The position numbers and the translations under genes were made by a program. Below are positions 1-13,712 of a DNA stretch of 64,000 bases, in pieces. The stretch covers positions 24,917-88,916 of the forward strand of contig JAFJTR010000108.1 of the NCBI GenBank assembly GCA_022559985.1. Direction: 5' to 3'. Below the pieces are notes generated by a model. It saw only the letters and a program-made list of their open reading frames with translations, was not told where the DNA came from and ran no database searches. Position 1 is the stretch's first letter. Each line of letters opens with the position of its first letter. Source of the stretch: Parastagonospora avenae f. sp. tritici 18332-5 (lineage: Eukaryota > Ascomycota > Dothideomycetes > Pleosporales > Phaeosphaeriaceae).

Positions 1-3000
1 TCACGTTCACATGCTAGACCCGCGCTGTGTACCCCTGGACGCGAGTCGAGTGGGATGTGGGTCATCCATTGGGCACCCAACCCTTTCTACAGTACCAGCG
101 CAGCCACATCCGTGTCATCGTGCATCCCAACGCTTCTCGAAGCCCGACATGAACTGCAAAACCCTTCTCATGCAGCGGAAGCGCAAGCCGATATGAAGCG
201 AGCGCTGAAGAATTGCCTATTCGGGGGAAAGACTAGCACGTCCCGCAGAGCCGCAGCGTGGCGGTCAAGCCCAAAAAGTGGCTCAGCGCGGTGCAGTCGC
301 TGTGGCATCAAGAGGTCTAGATGCGTGGCTGGAGCAACGGGTAGACTCGCTCGCGTCGGGCATTGTCGGATGAAGGGCTTACAGTGGAGATGGGAAGGGT
401 TTCTCGTGCGCGGATGCTCGAGCTCAAGTGGAGATAGAGGTGGAGAAGACGTGAGATTTTGGTACGGCTTGAACGGGAAAAGACACATGTGCTGAAAGAC
501 GGGATCTAGAGAAAGGAAAAATGTAAAACAATGAGATGGTGAAAGGTAGGGTCGGGCAGCGTTCGGCCAAACCTCAAAGCTCGCATGTGAAAATGGTCAT
601 GTGCAGAGCATCTCCATGCTTGCTGCATCTCAACAATAATCAATGAGATGACTATTCCATCAATATCAGCGCATATTCACATCGCAATTACCTGCCTCGC
701 CCTCCTTTGTGCACTTGCACCGACCCACCTATTCATAGACAATGCGAGGCATTGTGACGTCTGTTGGCCGTTTCCGTTTTCAATACAGACGAAAGCGGAA
801 GTACCCCACTTTAACGCAAGCTTCTAGAAAACTTCTCTTGAGCGAAGGTTGCAGCGTGAGTGGAGTCGCCAGACTAGCAATTATCGGGAGCTACTGGAGA
901 TGGATATTGTGTGCGTGTCTGCGAATAGCGTGGCGCTGAAGAGATGGATGTGCGGATCCGCTGCGGGCGCCGTCGTTGTTGATTTCGATGGAAGGTTTCG
1001 GTTTAGCGAGTGGGTGTGTAGATACGCGCCATCTCGACGCTGACTTACCGATAAATCCTCCGCATCGAACCACTTACCACTCTTACTGTATGATCATTAT
1101 TACATGCGTGCGTAACATGGACCAAAAATGCACACTCCTACTTGCAAAAGTCGACATGCAGGAAGTAATGATTTCGCCGTCCAGACCACATATTGACGCG
1201 TCTCTTCCCCACCTCGGCTTACCCTTTCCATATGATCGACAGTACCCCGTACCTGCATCTCGTCGCACTCGCCAAACAGGAAAAACCGACGTCATTTTTG
1301 CTTCCCCGTGTGACCATGCAAAACCCCGGATTTGATCATCTGGGGTCCACGATGCGGGTCGATATTCTCGATCTTTTCGAATGGGGAAAGACGAGGTGAT
1401 CATTGACCTGGAATGGAATAAAGGGTGAAAAGGTACTCCACTTGAGAGATTGGGGTCGTGCCGAGCGCGTAGTCGAGACGAGTCTCTTCATGCGGCCATG
1501 CAGTAATAATGAAGCGGTCACCGCGTACCTGGACACAGGGAACATCTTGGTGTTCTGATTTAGGTATGCCGGTCTTGGCGTCAGGGTGCCGATTCAGGAA
1601 GAACCTGGGGGAAAAGGTGCGCGGGGGAGCTAAGCGGCGTGCCGACGGTGTGTGTTGATTCATGCTCCAACACCCTCATGCTGTGAAGCTGAATCGCAAT
1701 CAAACTCAGCGCTGACAGGACGCCATGCCATGGAACATTCCGGCGTGGCTGAGAGTCGCTGATGAGGCAAATAGTCGGGGTCAGCTGCGAAGCTCGAGAT
1801 TTCTCGTCTCTAAGGTTTTCCCCGCATTTAGAGTTAGAGCCTTCTCTCTCCACGAGGCGGATCCTGGTCTAGTCGGGGTCTGGTTGCCTCAAATGCCAAC
1901 GGTTGTTGTACCGTCGCAGTCGCGCGCCCGTAAAGAAAATAAAAACATAACGTAAAAAACCTCCGGCGCGAAGCTCAGAGGAGAAATGCCACGCGGGTAG
2001 GGAGCCGCTACGTGCAAGTTCAAAAGGGGAACCAGGGAACGCTAAAGTGACGATGGTCGCACATGAATACTTTACATCATCCCTGTTTCATAGGGAGGCT
2101 GGTGATGGAGGTTTGGGGCGATGCGCGCGCTCTGGAACCTGAGGCTGTGATGTCACGCATCACGAAACAACATTGCAAGTACCGCTAGCTTTCCCGGCGA
2201 CCAGGCAGTTGACTCACAGCGGCGAACTGGTGCGATCGCGAGTTGCCAGGTGCATCGCGGTTTGTGTTGCTTTGTTGCCTCGGAGTAATTGCCGGAGTCC
2301 ACTCCGTCCAGACAAGCTTTTGCGGGGAGATTCTCTGGCCGTTGAGTATATTGATTGTTTGGTAGCAAATGACGCCGGTCCCAGGAAACTTGCGGCCGTA
2401 ACGTGACAGCGCGAAGTGCCTCGGTATCTCTTTTTGTTGTTGTGAAGATGTGAAGATGTGAAGATGCAAGCCGGCAGTGTCTTGTGGTTGCGCGTGGCGA
2501 TCGGCGATGCATCTTCTTGCAACCAACGGATCGGATCTGGGGATCGTGAGCATGGTTCTTCGGTCCTATCGCGTAGATTCTTGGGCAATTTTGAGTCTGA
2601 TGACATGCCAGCGCGATGCAATGAAGTTCAGTGTGGTAGTGCGTTGTCAAAAACCTGGATCATGTTGTCGCATGGGAGATGAGCAGCGACCTCGTGCCTG
2701 AGTGCCCAGCCAGGAACCTGAGACAAAAAGCATGCGTTGTCCGGGGTAAAGTGACGTACACGACGTTCAGCTGGGATGGAATTGTTGCCACAAAGCTAAT
2801 ACTCCGAGGGTCTGTGGGCGGCCATATGGTGCCGACAACCTACTGCATGTTGTGTGTTATTGCTCATGACGTCGCGCAAAGTCAGGAGAGAAACGTGGTG
2901 TTCAGCAGATGATGCCGTGCCCGTTGTTTCTTTTTCTCGAGGAAGCAGAATGCGCTGTGCAACTGAACGGACGACAATTCGAGCAGTAGATTGGTTTCCC

Positions 3001-5593
3001 AGAACCCGGCTACGGCAAAGGGGCCTGTGGTCGTGGGGTGCCGTCTTGTACAACGCTTGAACAACGAGACATCACCCACCTGATATCAGGGACTTCCTGA
3101 TATGGCAGACAAAGCTGCATGTACTCACCGCTAGTGATAACAGCTGTATGCAAGCCGTCGATACCGGGGTAGGATAACAGTGTGAGACGGATGAAATGAC
3201 TCGATAAACAAAAACATGTAATGATTACCGTGTGTACGCATTGTCTAAGCCCATTATCTTGGCTGTGGTGTTTGGTGCGTTGAAGCATTGCCAAACAAGC
3301 GTGCGGGAATGCAGGTTGTATTGACGATACAGTGGCGTCGTGCGGTGAAGTCCATTGAAGCAATAGGATGTCTCTCCGCAGCCACGACTTAGGAGCACGA
3401 CATACTGGAGACGGTCTCGATGGCTTGATCGTAGCGCAACTGCACGGCGGCAGTTGACGAGCCGGGTCGGTGTCGAGTCTGCCTCTAGATGCACTTACCG
3501 ATATCCTGAGACGTGCAGCCAGGGCGCCAGATCGACATCGAGCAGGGTTTGGCGGAGAGAAATATGACACCGAAATGCCAGCTCGCGTCGTGAAAGGTGT
3601 GACAGCACCTAGTACATGTGACGAGCACCCCCACGGGCACGACAAATGAAGATGCAAATTCGGGGGTTTGGTGACGGACAGCCCCAAAGGATGCGATATC
3701 ACAGTCACAGGACGAGGGGGTTCAAGCGTATTACCGGACATTTAACCTTCAATCGTCAATCCGCCTCCCGCGGTGGCGGAGTCCTTGTACATGAGGCTGA
3801 AGCGTCCCCCACTCAGGTGCAAGAGAAACTTCAGATGACCTTCATGCAGGCGCTAAGATGCCAACGCATCGACCTCCAGACCGACAGTGGCCGCGGGGTA
3901 GCGCTACGGGTGCCTGATAGAGCGTCGCTGAACGATCGCTGTTCGCCGTGTCGCAAGGGTGACTGTTGTTTTTAGCATCATGTGGTCAGGAGATGCAAAG
4001 GACGATACAGATAGGATCGCGACGAGTGAGACGATTATGAAGGGTTCTGAAGGGGCGTCTGGGGCTGCTGGGCGGAGTCCGGTGCCGCCCATGCGATCTG
4101 GGGTAAGAATCGCTGAGCGCGAAAAGGGATTGACGAATCCGCTGTTCTCTTCAGGTCAGCTGGAAGGCTTGCGTGGAGATTGATGCGATGTTGATGCAAC
4201 AGAGAGCCTTGATAAGCGACGACGCGTCGTATGGCGAAGGGCTCCCTTGCCATTGCGAAGCATTGCAGTGCCTCCAGGGCTGCCTTGAAGTGGACTGTGT
4301 AATCGCCGCCGTGTCCCCGGCGAACCATTGCATGTCGTGCTGGGACACGTGCGAGGCACGATGTTCGTCTCTGTGGTTGAGGCCGCGGGCTGAGTCATAA
4401 GGCTGAAGGGTATCTGCAGCGCTCGAGTCTCGACAGCGATCCACGCTGTACGCACGGAGGAACCCAGATGCACTCGCCACGCTGCACTTCGGACAAGTGC
4501 TGGTCAATAGCACGCAAGGATAGTCTCACGAGGTCGCCGCCCTCGAGCTCCGCATGCCCTTGCTGTTCTCCCTGTGACTGAGGGCGCGAGCGCCAACAGC
4601 CTAAGCCAGGCACGCTTTCAAAGGAACGCACGTTGGAGACCGGGCCGAGGGAGGAGGCTGGGCCATAGCCGCCAAATTCCGCCCAACTTGTCACAGCCCG
4701 AGGCATATTGGCAGATCCTCGCTCTGCATATTGTCACAATAAGGGACTGAATTCAACATGCCATCGTGACTCTGGTAACGTGCGTAAAAGCGTTCAACCT
4801 GCGGCAGATGCGACGAAAATAAGGTGCTCGCTACAGCATCTGAGCCTTGCGCGATTGGTGGTTTGTGGCGTTGCATGATGAAGCCCACAGCACAAGCGTG
4901 CATAAGCGCTTCCTGGGCTAGATGATTCAGAATGGCGGTAAAGAAGCCTGCTAAACGCAACTGGCTCTCGTCGCAGGCGTGCGTCTTGTTGAGAGTCCTA
5001 CCCCGGTAGTCAATCGACCAGAAGAGCAAGTCGATGAGGCCTTCAGGTCATGCTGGCCTGCTGTATCTGCTCAGCGGCCCCAGTCACAAAAACCACGAAC
5101 CACAAGTGGGAAGTCGATATTGAAGAATCCGCTTTTGTCATTAAGTGCCTAGCTAAAGCACCACCTATCTCATGTAGAGGTAATGCTATCCTCGTCGTGC
5201 GGCTTCGTAGAGCCGTACTACGCCGCCGCCGGGGTATAATGCTCGACTATTCGAGCCTAGTAGTACAATGCAAGTGATAGTACAGATCTGTCGAGGGCTA
5301 TCGCTCGACAGAGAAGTCCGACCAGAGCACTCAGGCGTGAGCCGTGACCTGTCTTCAAACCATAATCGCCTTTTGCGGCGTGGTAAACTGTTTGAAAGAA
5401 ATTCGTTGCCTCGTGGCATACAGAGACCTGAATAGGTTCATTGTGTTTTGAGGGAAATAATCCATCGTCGACCGCTCATTGTAGTCGCCCAGATGGCCAA
5501 TAGTACAAAGGAAATGATCAGAGAAAACGCCGCAGGCCCAGTGCCTGTTTCGCAGATGCCGCTAAAAGTGCAAATGAAGAGGTGGCTGTTGGC
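1..5593. other. Gene-poor stretch, no supported gene
   Basis: Only short ORFs (under about 250 codons) occur on either strand. None shows a family motif, signal peptide or convincing splice pattern. The longest, about 243 codons on the minus strand at 3010-3741, is Ser/Pro/Arg-rich and looks random. A small tandem repeat lies at 2441-2466. A 17-nt stretch at 84-100 recurs at 13774-13790. I recognise no transposon domain. Confidence 0.6.
2441..2466. repeat. Short tandem repeat, 8-bp unit x3
   Basis: Three perfect copies of the octamer TGTGAAGA in a row, followed by TG. It lies in non-coding sequence and is a simple microsatellite with no evident function. Confidence 0.85.
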
Positions 5594-7339
5594 TTACCAG
5601 CCGGCCTGATGATATTGGTTAATACCAGCAGAATAGACATCGTGGTTGAGGCTGTTGAACTTGGCGTCGTCCATGAAAGGTGTCACCCTATCCTGATTCG
5701 GCTGTGCTTCTGCATTCACGTTGGTGATATTGCTGGTGGTGGCTGCTCGGCGTAGTGCGGGCAGTGAAATGGCGCTCTGTTGGCGCTTGGCCACAGCATT
5801 GCTTGTGGCATTCTTCTGTTGACGCTCCCATAGAAGGTTCTGTCTCAAACTCGAAGTAAGCTCACTTTTAAGCATCTCACGTCTTGTGGTACGCGGCGAC
5901 ATTGCTGGTGGGTAGTTGTTGGAGGTGGTCTGGATGATTGGTTTGGCGCGAGATTGAGACCTCATCATCAAACCCTCCTCCTGAGGCGAGTTGCCACAAG
6001 AAGGACCGTTCGGTGTGGTAGTGCGGGATCGTCGAATGGCAGAGGTAGAGCGCGATGCTTCATTCTGCAGTTGCTTTGCCCTGTCACCCTCATGGAGTGC
6101 GGTGGTGAGGAGGGAGCGGTGGGAAGTGAGGAGGTTAGACTTCGATTCGACGCGGTTGAACATGTTGTTCTCCTTGGGACTGGCCGCGCCGCTCTCCTCT
6201 TCATCAACATCGTCCCACTCGCCGTCCTCCGAGTCCTCTTCCTCGATGGCGCTCTCGTCTACATCGTCTTCGCTGTCAGACTCAATGGCGGCGTCGCTGT
6301 CAGATGTCATATCATGGTAGGTGCGCGTGCTGACCTCCTGCTTGAAAGAGGTCGTCTTCTTCATGGGAGGAGCCTTGCGGATGTTGTCCGTAAGTGAGCT
6401 GCGCTGTCTTAAGGAATAGGCCTCGAACGAGCTGGCAGCATCCTCATCGGAGGAGCCGCCGAGGGTGAACATGGGCTGCCTCTTCTTGCCGAGCTCGAGC
6501 CTGGAAGGAGGCTGACGAGCGACAAAGCTGGCTGATGACTTTAGGATAGGCGTAGGGTTGAGGCTGGTGCTGGAGCGGACAGAGGTGGAGATGTGGCCAC
6601 GCTCGAAGCCGCGGACGACGCTGTGGTGGCTCATGTCAGTGGACGTGCTCGCCTCGGAGCCGACGGGTGGGCTCATGGGCTCGCTGTCCTGGACGGTTGC
6701 CACGGTGGAAGACGAAGACTCTGGAATGCGGCGGGCGGTTGTCGGTGGGGAGGCGGGGCGGGGAGTGGGTGCTTCTGCGGGCTTCTGCTCTTCAGCGATG
6801 GGCGCGGCGAGCTGCGGTGGGAGTGGCGACAACGGCTCAAGGAACTTCTTCTCTTGAATCGAGTTGACGACCTTCTCTAGGCCGATGGGGGTCATGTGCT
6901 TGCCACGGGCGTGGCTAGTCGCGGAGTCGTGGCGGCGAAGGTCCGGGCGCGAGGCCGAGGTAGAGTCGGAGCGGGACGCGGTGGTGATGGCCGTGTCCAG
7001 GTTAGAGTCGTCGGAGGCTACGCTTGAAGACAGTTCCGGCATCTCAGCGGGCAACTGCTGCTCAAACGACCACTGCGGCGAGACAAGGTTGTCGGGCTGG
7101 CAGCAGAATGTCTCGCGCGACCACAGCCGCCACGCCATGTTCTCGTAACGCTTGCCGTCCTCCATAGCCGGAGAGCATCGTGCAAAGACTGCACGGGTGA
7201 GTTAGTAGTGGCCAGGCGGGCATATAAAGCCGCACTCACCAGACCAGAGGCCAAAAAGATTCTCTGTGTTGCGCGTCTCGATGGTACGCATTGAGCTGTG
7301 CTCGACTCGCACAATGGGGCGTTCGGCGTGGAGCGGCAT
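5594..7339 (-). CDS. DUF1752 (GATA_AreA-like) / DUF3295 regulatory protein
   Basis: Two exons: 7339-7240 and 7188-5594, with a 51-nt GTGAGT...TGCAG intron, giving 564 aa. The upstream exon is needed. It supplies the conserved leader ending NTENLFGLWS, which joins in phase to VFARCSPAMEDGKRYENMAW and then RLWSRETFCC, the hallmark of the DUF1752 segment shared with AreA-type nitrogen regulators. The middle is Ser/Thr/Pro-rich and probably disordered, with an acidic stretch around residues 320-365 (DSEDDVDESAIEEEDSEDGE). The C-terminal DUF3295 part contains LLWERQQKN and ends in QAGW, like family members that end in a short -GW tail. A role in nitrogen or TOR-linked transcriptional control is inferred from the family, possibly Mks1-like. 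There is no DNA-binding zinc finger. A second ATG at 7165 would lose the conserved leader. Confidence 0.9.
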
Positions 7340-10300
7340 CGTGAGGGTCGGATCGGGGCTGTTGTGGTGTGGATATACGGGTGTGGTGTTGTGGTGGGCG
7401 TTCCGCTTGCGTCAGTGACGGCGAGGATGCGATTGCGTCAACGGAAAGCAGCAGGGCCAGCAGTGAGAGTGCCGGCGTTACTACAGCGGTGTCGGATACA
7501 TGGAGACAGAGGATGTGTTATGGGAGGTGGAGGTGAAGGGCGCCGTGTTTGGGAGTGTTGCAGTGAAGTAGCCAGCAGTAGGCCGATGTGGGAGTGGAGC
7601 TGGGTTGTATAAAGACAGTCGGTTCTATCTGCGACAGGGGTCTGTCCACTGTCCCATGCGCATGGGCAAGAGCGATGAACCTGGGCCGACTTGCTGGCGC
7701 ACAAGCCTCCCACACCAAGCCAACACCCCCTGCACTTCAATCCGCCCTAATCTTGGACGCCCCCCGGAGGCTCCCCGGCAATTTACTCTTACGGCCTGCT
7801 GCTACCGCTACCGCGACCGCTACCGCTCTTTGACGGTTGCGTTGCGACGCTCAATACGCCGCTGGCCCGCCGAGCAGACTCTTCTGGCTGCCATGTCTGC
7901 CTCTGCGCGGACAGAACCTCCGGACCTCTGCTGCCCTCAGAATGAATGAATCCGCTCTGCCTCTAATCGCGGCGACAGCACGCACGCAGACAGGCACCTA
8001 CGCCACCAGCTCCATCTCTGAAAGCGTCGGCGCCCGCGTGGCTCTGCGTCCAAGTGCCAGCTCGGCCTGGGCGTGGGGAGGCACATGATTCTCTCCCCCG
8101 AGGACGTGCACAAGCAAGGTTGCACTTCCAGAACTCGCGTCGAAAAAGGCTGACTCGCTGCCTTTCGGCCCTCGTCTCATGTCCAGCGCGTCGATTCACG
8201 CAGCGCTCACCCAGTGCGCGCCCGCGACGCTGACAACAGTGGCCGCCTGCCTCTGCGACTGCGCTGCGACTGGTTGCGACGTGCTCAGTTGACGTTCGCG
8301 CGCTGGTTGCACGCCGTATCGTCACCTGAGCCCGCCAGAAATTCGTTACGTTACAATACCGCTGTGTCAGCAATTCCCGCACCAGATTTGCGCTGCATGT
8401 GATGCGTCGTGCAAGGGCCTATTTTGCGCTTCGCGGAAGCAGGCCAGCCCTCCGCGAGCGTTTCTTTTCTTCTCGCTTCATCCAACCATACCCCTGTCCG
8501 TCCTCCAGACATGTGACTGTGCATGTGGGCCCCGTCGTGGGCAACTGCTCGAGGGCGCTGCGAGGCCATGGACCCTGAAAATCGAGCCATCATATGCGCA
8601 TCGTCTTCTCCAGACAGCCTCACCATGTTTCTGAAGAACCTGGGACAGCCCTGTCTACAGTCGCGAGCCGTTTTCCGTTTGCGCGAACATCTGCATCTGC
8701 CATTGTCATCACGAGCATGTTGCATTCTTCCGCTGGCGGTCAACGCGGCACCTGGGCAGTCTCTGCGTGCGCTGATGACGTGCCGCTTCTGGCTGGCTAC
8801 GCTATCGCGAACACATTCTCAACCTGCTGCGACAACGGTATGCCAGCAAATGGCTGAAATCATCGCCATCACCTCTCGCTGCCATTGTTCGCCAGGTTTC
8901 TCTCTGCGTTGGCCATCGCATGGGGGAGGAGGCACGAGGGACAAGCCCGGTGGCCACGAAGGCTTTGAGTGGTCTATTCTCGATACCTGAGACACTGATC
9001 CCCCAGAAAGTTCCGCTCCATACCTCGGGGCAGACAAATCTACCCCACGGTCTTTGTGTCTGCTCGATCCGTACCTGAGGCACAGTTTTGCTACGTCACT
9101 CCATTACAAGGCAATCTCTCGAGGTCATATGCAGACGGAGGCCGAATCACGGAGCCGCAAGGGGATCATGTGCGACCTACCACTTCGCCGTATGCGGCGT
9201 GACTACATGTTTCATGAGTTGTACAGCGACAATCACAGTTTTACCAAGCCGTGTTGGATCATTTACGTGGCACTCTGCGACTACCAGCCTATCCATCTCC
9301 AGTTCCAGTACATAGTGATCACAACCACAGCCCTTACTCTAGCCGCTTTAGGTGTCCCCCACATTTCGCCATACAGTGTCTGGCTCGACTCATCGATCTT
9401 CACGCCTTGAGTAGGTACGGTGAAGGGATATTTAGTCTTATAGGCTATAGGAGGATTTGCTAAAGTCTAGGGCGCTCGTGACTACAAAGGTCGTCCTGCC
9501 CGTCGGACCGTGGCTCCGGAAAAACGCTGGTAGTACAACTCCACGAATAGCCAGCGGCTGTTCAGCCTCAGCAAGATCACATCTTCTGTGTTGCCGTGCG
9601 CGTTACTCCGAGTATGAGGCGCCTATTGATTAAAGCAAGCATCACACTCTGCCTCATGACCAGGACTCGCTTCGCCCTAGGGGACGTTCTGTAGACCGCC
9701 TTCTGCGTTATTGAAACTAACGCTCAACTATACATCAGAACCCTGGTGTAGACGCAGGGGTGCCAATCCATCTTCCCCAGATTGTCCATGCGAGCTTGGC
9801 ATGACGTTAATATAGCAACTCGAGCGGTCGTTAAGAGGGATCTTGAGTAACACGTGATGCGCCTCCGTGTGTTCTTGCCAGGACGGTCATTGAGAAGTCG
9901 ACAAACGTGCAGTTCATGTTTACAGACCAGCGGTCGGAATGCAGTGAACCTAGCGCTCCCCACGGAATGTTCATACATACATAGTTGACATCAACGTCAA
10001 CCTCCACACTATGACATTCAGGCCGTCGAGGACCTTACGCATTCGTGCCTAGATTGCATTTTCCTGGCGTTCTAGGAACAGACTCACCGCGTATCACAAT
10101 CAACTGGACTTCTTTTTTCGTCGTCATTCTTTGGCCGTATTGTAACACCAAATCGAGCAAAACGCGACGATCAATTCTTCTCGACGAAGGAACAGAATGA
10201 GCGTTCGTATCACGTCGGGAACAGCCAGCCATCCCGCAGGCCCGCAACTCAATTTCGCAACGTCTGGGCGTAACGATCGCCTGTGCATACGACACGATGA

Positions 10301-13300
10301 ATCAGGTTGTGCACGGTTGCAAACGCTCAAAGCACAACATGCGCTTAGTTGATTTTCGGTAGTACAACCCGTATCGAATTCGCGACTTGCGCAACGCAGT
10401 TTGTACGACAACTGTGTCTTCCCCCCGCAAACCGGGCAATGCAGCTGAAAGCATGGGACACGATTGCATCCACGATGCCGGCATGACAGAGCCACACTGT
10501 CGGACACATGGCTGCGTGCCAAAGGCCCGACAGCCTGGCTCTGGCGTTCAGCGTAAGCCTCTTTGGGTGCGGCACGGTCGCGGAAGCTCCCCCATCTGCA
10601 CGAGTCGCGTGGCTGTCACCCCCGACTGGTCACCCCTCACCAGTCGCTCGTCTTACACCCACCGGTTGTTGCAGTCGGTTGGTTACAGCGGCATCTTGCT
10701 CAGGTCGATGATGGCGGTGCATATTCTAGCTTGTCATCAGCGCACGATGACTCGGCCTTGTCTTCTGATTCCCAATACCTGGACACGGAAGTCACCCATG
10801 TCCAATATCGCTGCGACAGGCTATGCTATGCGTCGTAAATCACTCCTATACTGGTACCCGATGCCCAGCAACAACATGCGCACTCGCGCGCAGCAAGGCG
10901 TTTCAGGCTCCAAGACATGCAATTCATGGCATCGGCCGTGTCGCTGTAATTCTACTGAAGGTTTCGGGGGCCTTTGCGATGCCCCGGAGATTGTGTCCAA
11001 GCGGCGCTGGGGCTTCCTGACCTGCCTCAAAATGGCGGAGGGCTATCCCTAAACGTTTCGTGAGGCGCGCCATCACACCTCTAGCGCACGGGGGGAAGTT
11101 CAGGCTGCTTTCCGACAGACTTTCGCACGAATCATAGTTGGGCGAATACTTCCCCTGATATTACGGCACGTTGCCAACGACAACTCGCCTGTTGGCTGGA
11201 TTCAACTTCCGCAGGAGGAAGCGCTGCGATTCGAGGATCCGCGTCATTTTCCAGCGGCCTGGGATCCTCAATCTCGCGTGGTTGGGCATCGTCAGTTTCC
11301 TATCATGGCTCATGCCACATGGAGGACCCCAAAGGAGCTTTTCATTCCCATGGCTGTAGAGTTGGCTTCTAGCGCGCAGTTATCCTGCCGACAATCTTCG
11401 AGTCGCAAGGTCACGTCGCTTGTCACCGCGGCACGACATGCAGAGTTCCGAGGGAAGAAACCTACAAAGTATCGCCGGTCACCGAGGATAAGAGCTATTC
11501 GGAAAAATGCATCGTTGTTCCTTGCTGCAAGGTACAGCGAGGTCACCTGTCACTTTCGTTCGTTATTCCATATATTTTATGCTTTTAAGTTCTCTCATGG
11601 TCACGCTCTGTTGCTATGCCCCGCTGTCTGGGGGACGGACTCGAATACACCAACTGGAGAATCGCGGCTTCATCTACCCTGGTCGAGGCACGTTCACATG
11701 GACAAGCCCCCAACTTGGCACGAGCGCGTGGTGTTTCCTCCCACGTGCTTATCACACCTTATCCGAAGATCGCTGGTGGGGTCGTCATTTCTGCGCAGGA
11801 TTCGCAAAGCAGCTTCATGCCATCGACACTGTGCCGAGGAATCGGAGGATGGGGGTTAACGGGACACAACCGCATTCGCTTCCACCAACAATTGACACGC
11901 GGAAGCATAATTTTCGCCACTTTGGCCAATGAGGTTGTATCAGACTCGCACAATATGCCGCAGGATTGCTGGAGCTCCCATATGCAGACACCCTCGGCTA
12001 CCGACCTTCTGCTTTAGGCGCACACGTGCGCTCCTTCTCCGCGTCTCTCGTTTACTAGCGTATCGCGCAAGTCCGCAATATGTTCTCATTTTCATGTCTA
12101 ATAGATACCAACGGAGCAAGATAACCATTGGACAAGGTGGCACGACCACTCTCCTGCTTCATGCAGTAATGCTCCCTCCAATGCACCGGCTCATTAGCAT
12201 TGTCGCGAGCTTACTGTTCGTTATGAAAGATTGATCTTATCATACATGCATATACGCCTTTGTGCTCCCCACGAAGCAAGCAGACGGCGAGGTCTTTGTG
12301 CGGACCCGCCATCGCGGTACACAGACTAACTTTGGTTCTGGTAATACTGCATGCTTACCTGTCAGCTGTGTCTCTTTCAACCCCGTACTCCCTAGACGCG
12401 CATGTTCTTTGAGAATAACTTCGGCATTACTAAATCTCGATGGGTGGTCAGCCTAGGCTTATCCTTCCGTTCCCATATTGAGTGCGACACAGCCTGGCCA
12501 GCGAGGTCCCTTTACCACCGCGTCGGGACCTCCTCGCTGACCCCGGATTCCAAAGTTGGACTTTTATGTCTTACAATTCGGCGTACGGATGGACTCGTCG
12601 ATATTGCGGTCTCGCGCTGTTCACCGCCTCGTCTCTTCAGATGCTCGCATGCTGGACGCCTCGCTCTCGAAGCCAAGGTCAACTCCTCGAGTCTCAGGCT
12701 CGATGACCTGATAGCGATACTACCGTAGCATCTTACGAACCGTAATGCGTTGGCGCGCTTGTGCAAGGTAAGGTATCGTGCATGCCACCCGCGCTCGTCT
12801 CCATCACAAAAGAAAGTAAACCGAACGGTATCTGCGCCTCATCACATCACACGGCCCGAGACCTCTCACATCGTTCGGCAAGGCTAACATTCTCTCCCAC
12901 GGGCCGGCAATTTACACCCATGCTATCTGGATAAAAGCATATATACAGGCTCGCGGCGCATCACCTCGCTTCTATTCGCGGGTAAAGCATACGCGAGGCG
13001 TTCCTCGGGCACAGCAGAACAGGTGCGTCATCGAAAAGCATACCATCATCTGCTGTACAACCAGACCCATTCATCTAAAAAGAACGCCTTGGTTCTGCGC
13101 CACCTGCGCCGTGAACATCTTATCAGGCCGACATAAGGACCAGACGGACAGCGCTTCTAGTGTTCCGGGGCGCGTAGCTCCTTGCGCCCCTCCACACACC
13201 GTACCGTCGCCTGGGATCAGTACCACACTCCGCGCAACTTACCCCAGATGCTCAGCTTACCGGTCCGCAGCATTTGGGGCGGTGTTTTGAGGCGTGCGCA

Positions 13301-13377
13301 TGTGATGTCGGCAGATAGGATGCTGACATGAGATGCGGACGGCGACGGTGCGGCGCGTCCTCGAATCCTCACGCGGA

Positions 13378-13394
13378 GGGGGGGGGGGGGGGGG
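13378..13394. repeat. Homopolymer, 17 G
   Basis: An uninterrupted run of 17 G on the plus strand, preceded by a GC-rich stretch. Such runs can form G-quadruplexes and are prone to length error in sequencing, so the exact length should not be trusted. Confidence 0.85.
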
Positions 13395-13515
13395 CTGACG
13401 TGGGATGACAGTTCGCTGGCGCACGCGTGATGGTGATGATGTTTCGTCGTATGCAGCCCTGTGGGCGTGGAGCTTACCATACTTCAACCACACCCACGGA
13501 CGGCAAGGCGTATGT

Positions 13516-13712
13516 GTATGCGGTTACTGTCCCGCTTCCACGACGCGAGGTAGTTTGAATCGTAAACGGGCATCACGTCCACGAAAGGTAATACACATAT
13601 TGATTTACGCCTTACATGGTATGCGGCATCCCATCCCGCTTCCACAATGCCGGTCGCGAGGTGAAATATGTGCTCCTCAAACGGGCATCACGTCCAAGAA
13701 AGGGTATACACA
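13516..13712. repeat. Imperfect direct repeat, two copies about 103 bp apart
   Basis: Copy 1 spans 13516-13597 and copy 2 spans 13619-13712. Both begin GTATGCGG, share TCCCGCTTCCAC near the start, and share AAACGGGCATCACGTCCA followed by GAAAGG and TACACA near the end. The middle differs by substitutions and a small indel. The arrangement looks like an old tandem duplication. No open frame is kept across both copies. Confidence 0.75.

Noticed and set aside
3010..3741. 243-codon minus-strand ORF
   Set aside because: Random-looking composition, no domain, no supporting splice or start context.
5954..6880. Several plus-strand ORFs (up to 147 codons) inside the DUF1752/DUF3295 gene
   Set aside because: They are antisense shadows of the Ser/Glu-rich coding exon and have no motif of their own.
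10387..11052. 221-codon plus-strand ORF
   Set aside because: Scattered Cys/Arg/Ser composition with no recognisable motif. Overlapping ORFs of similar length exist in other frames.
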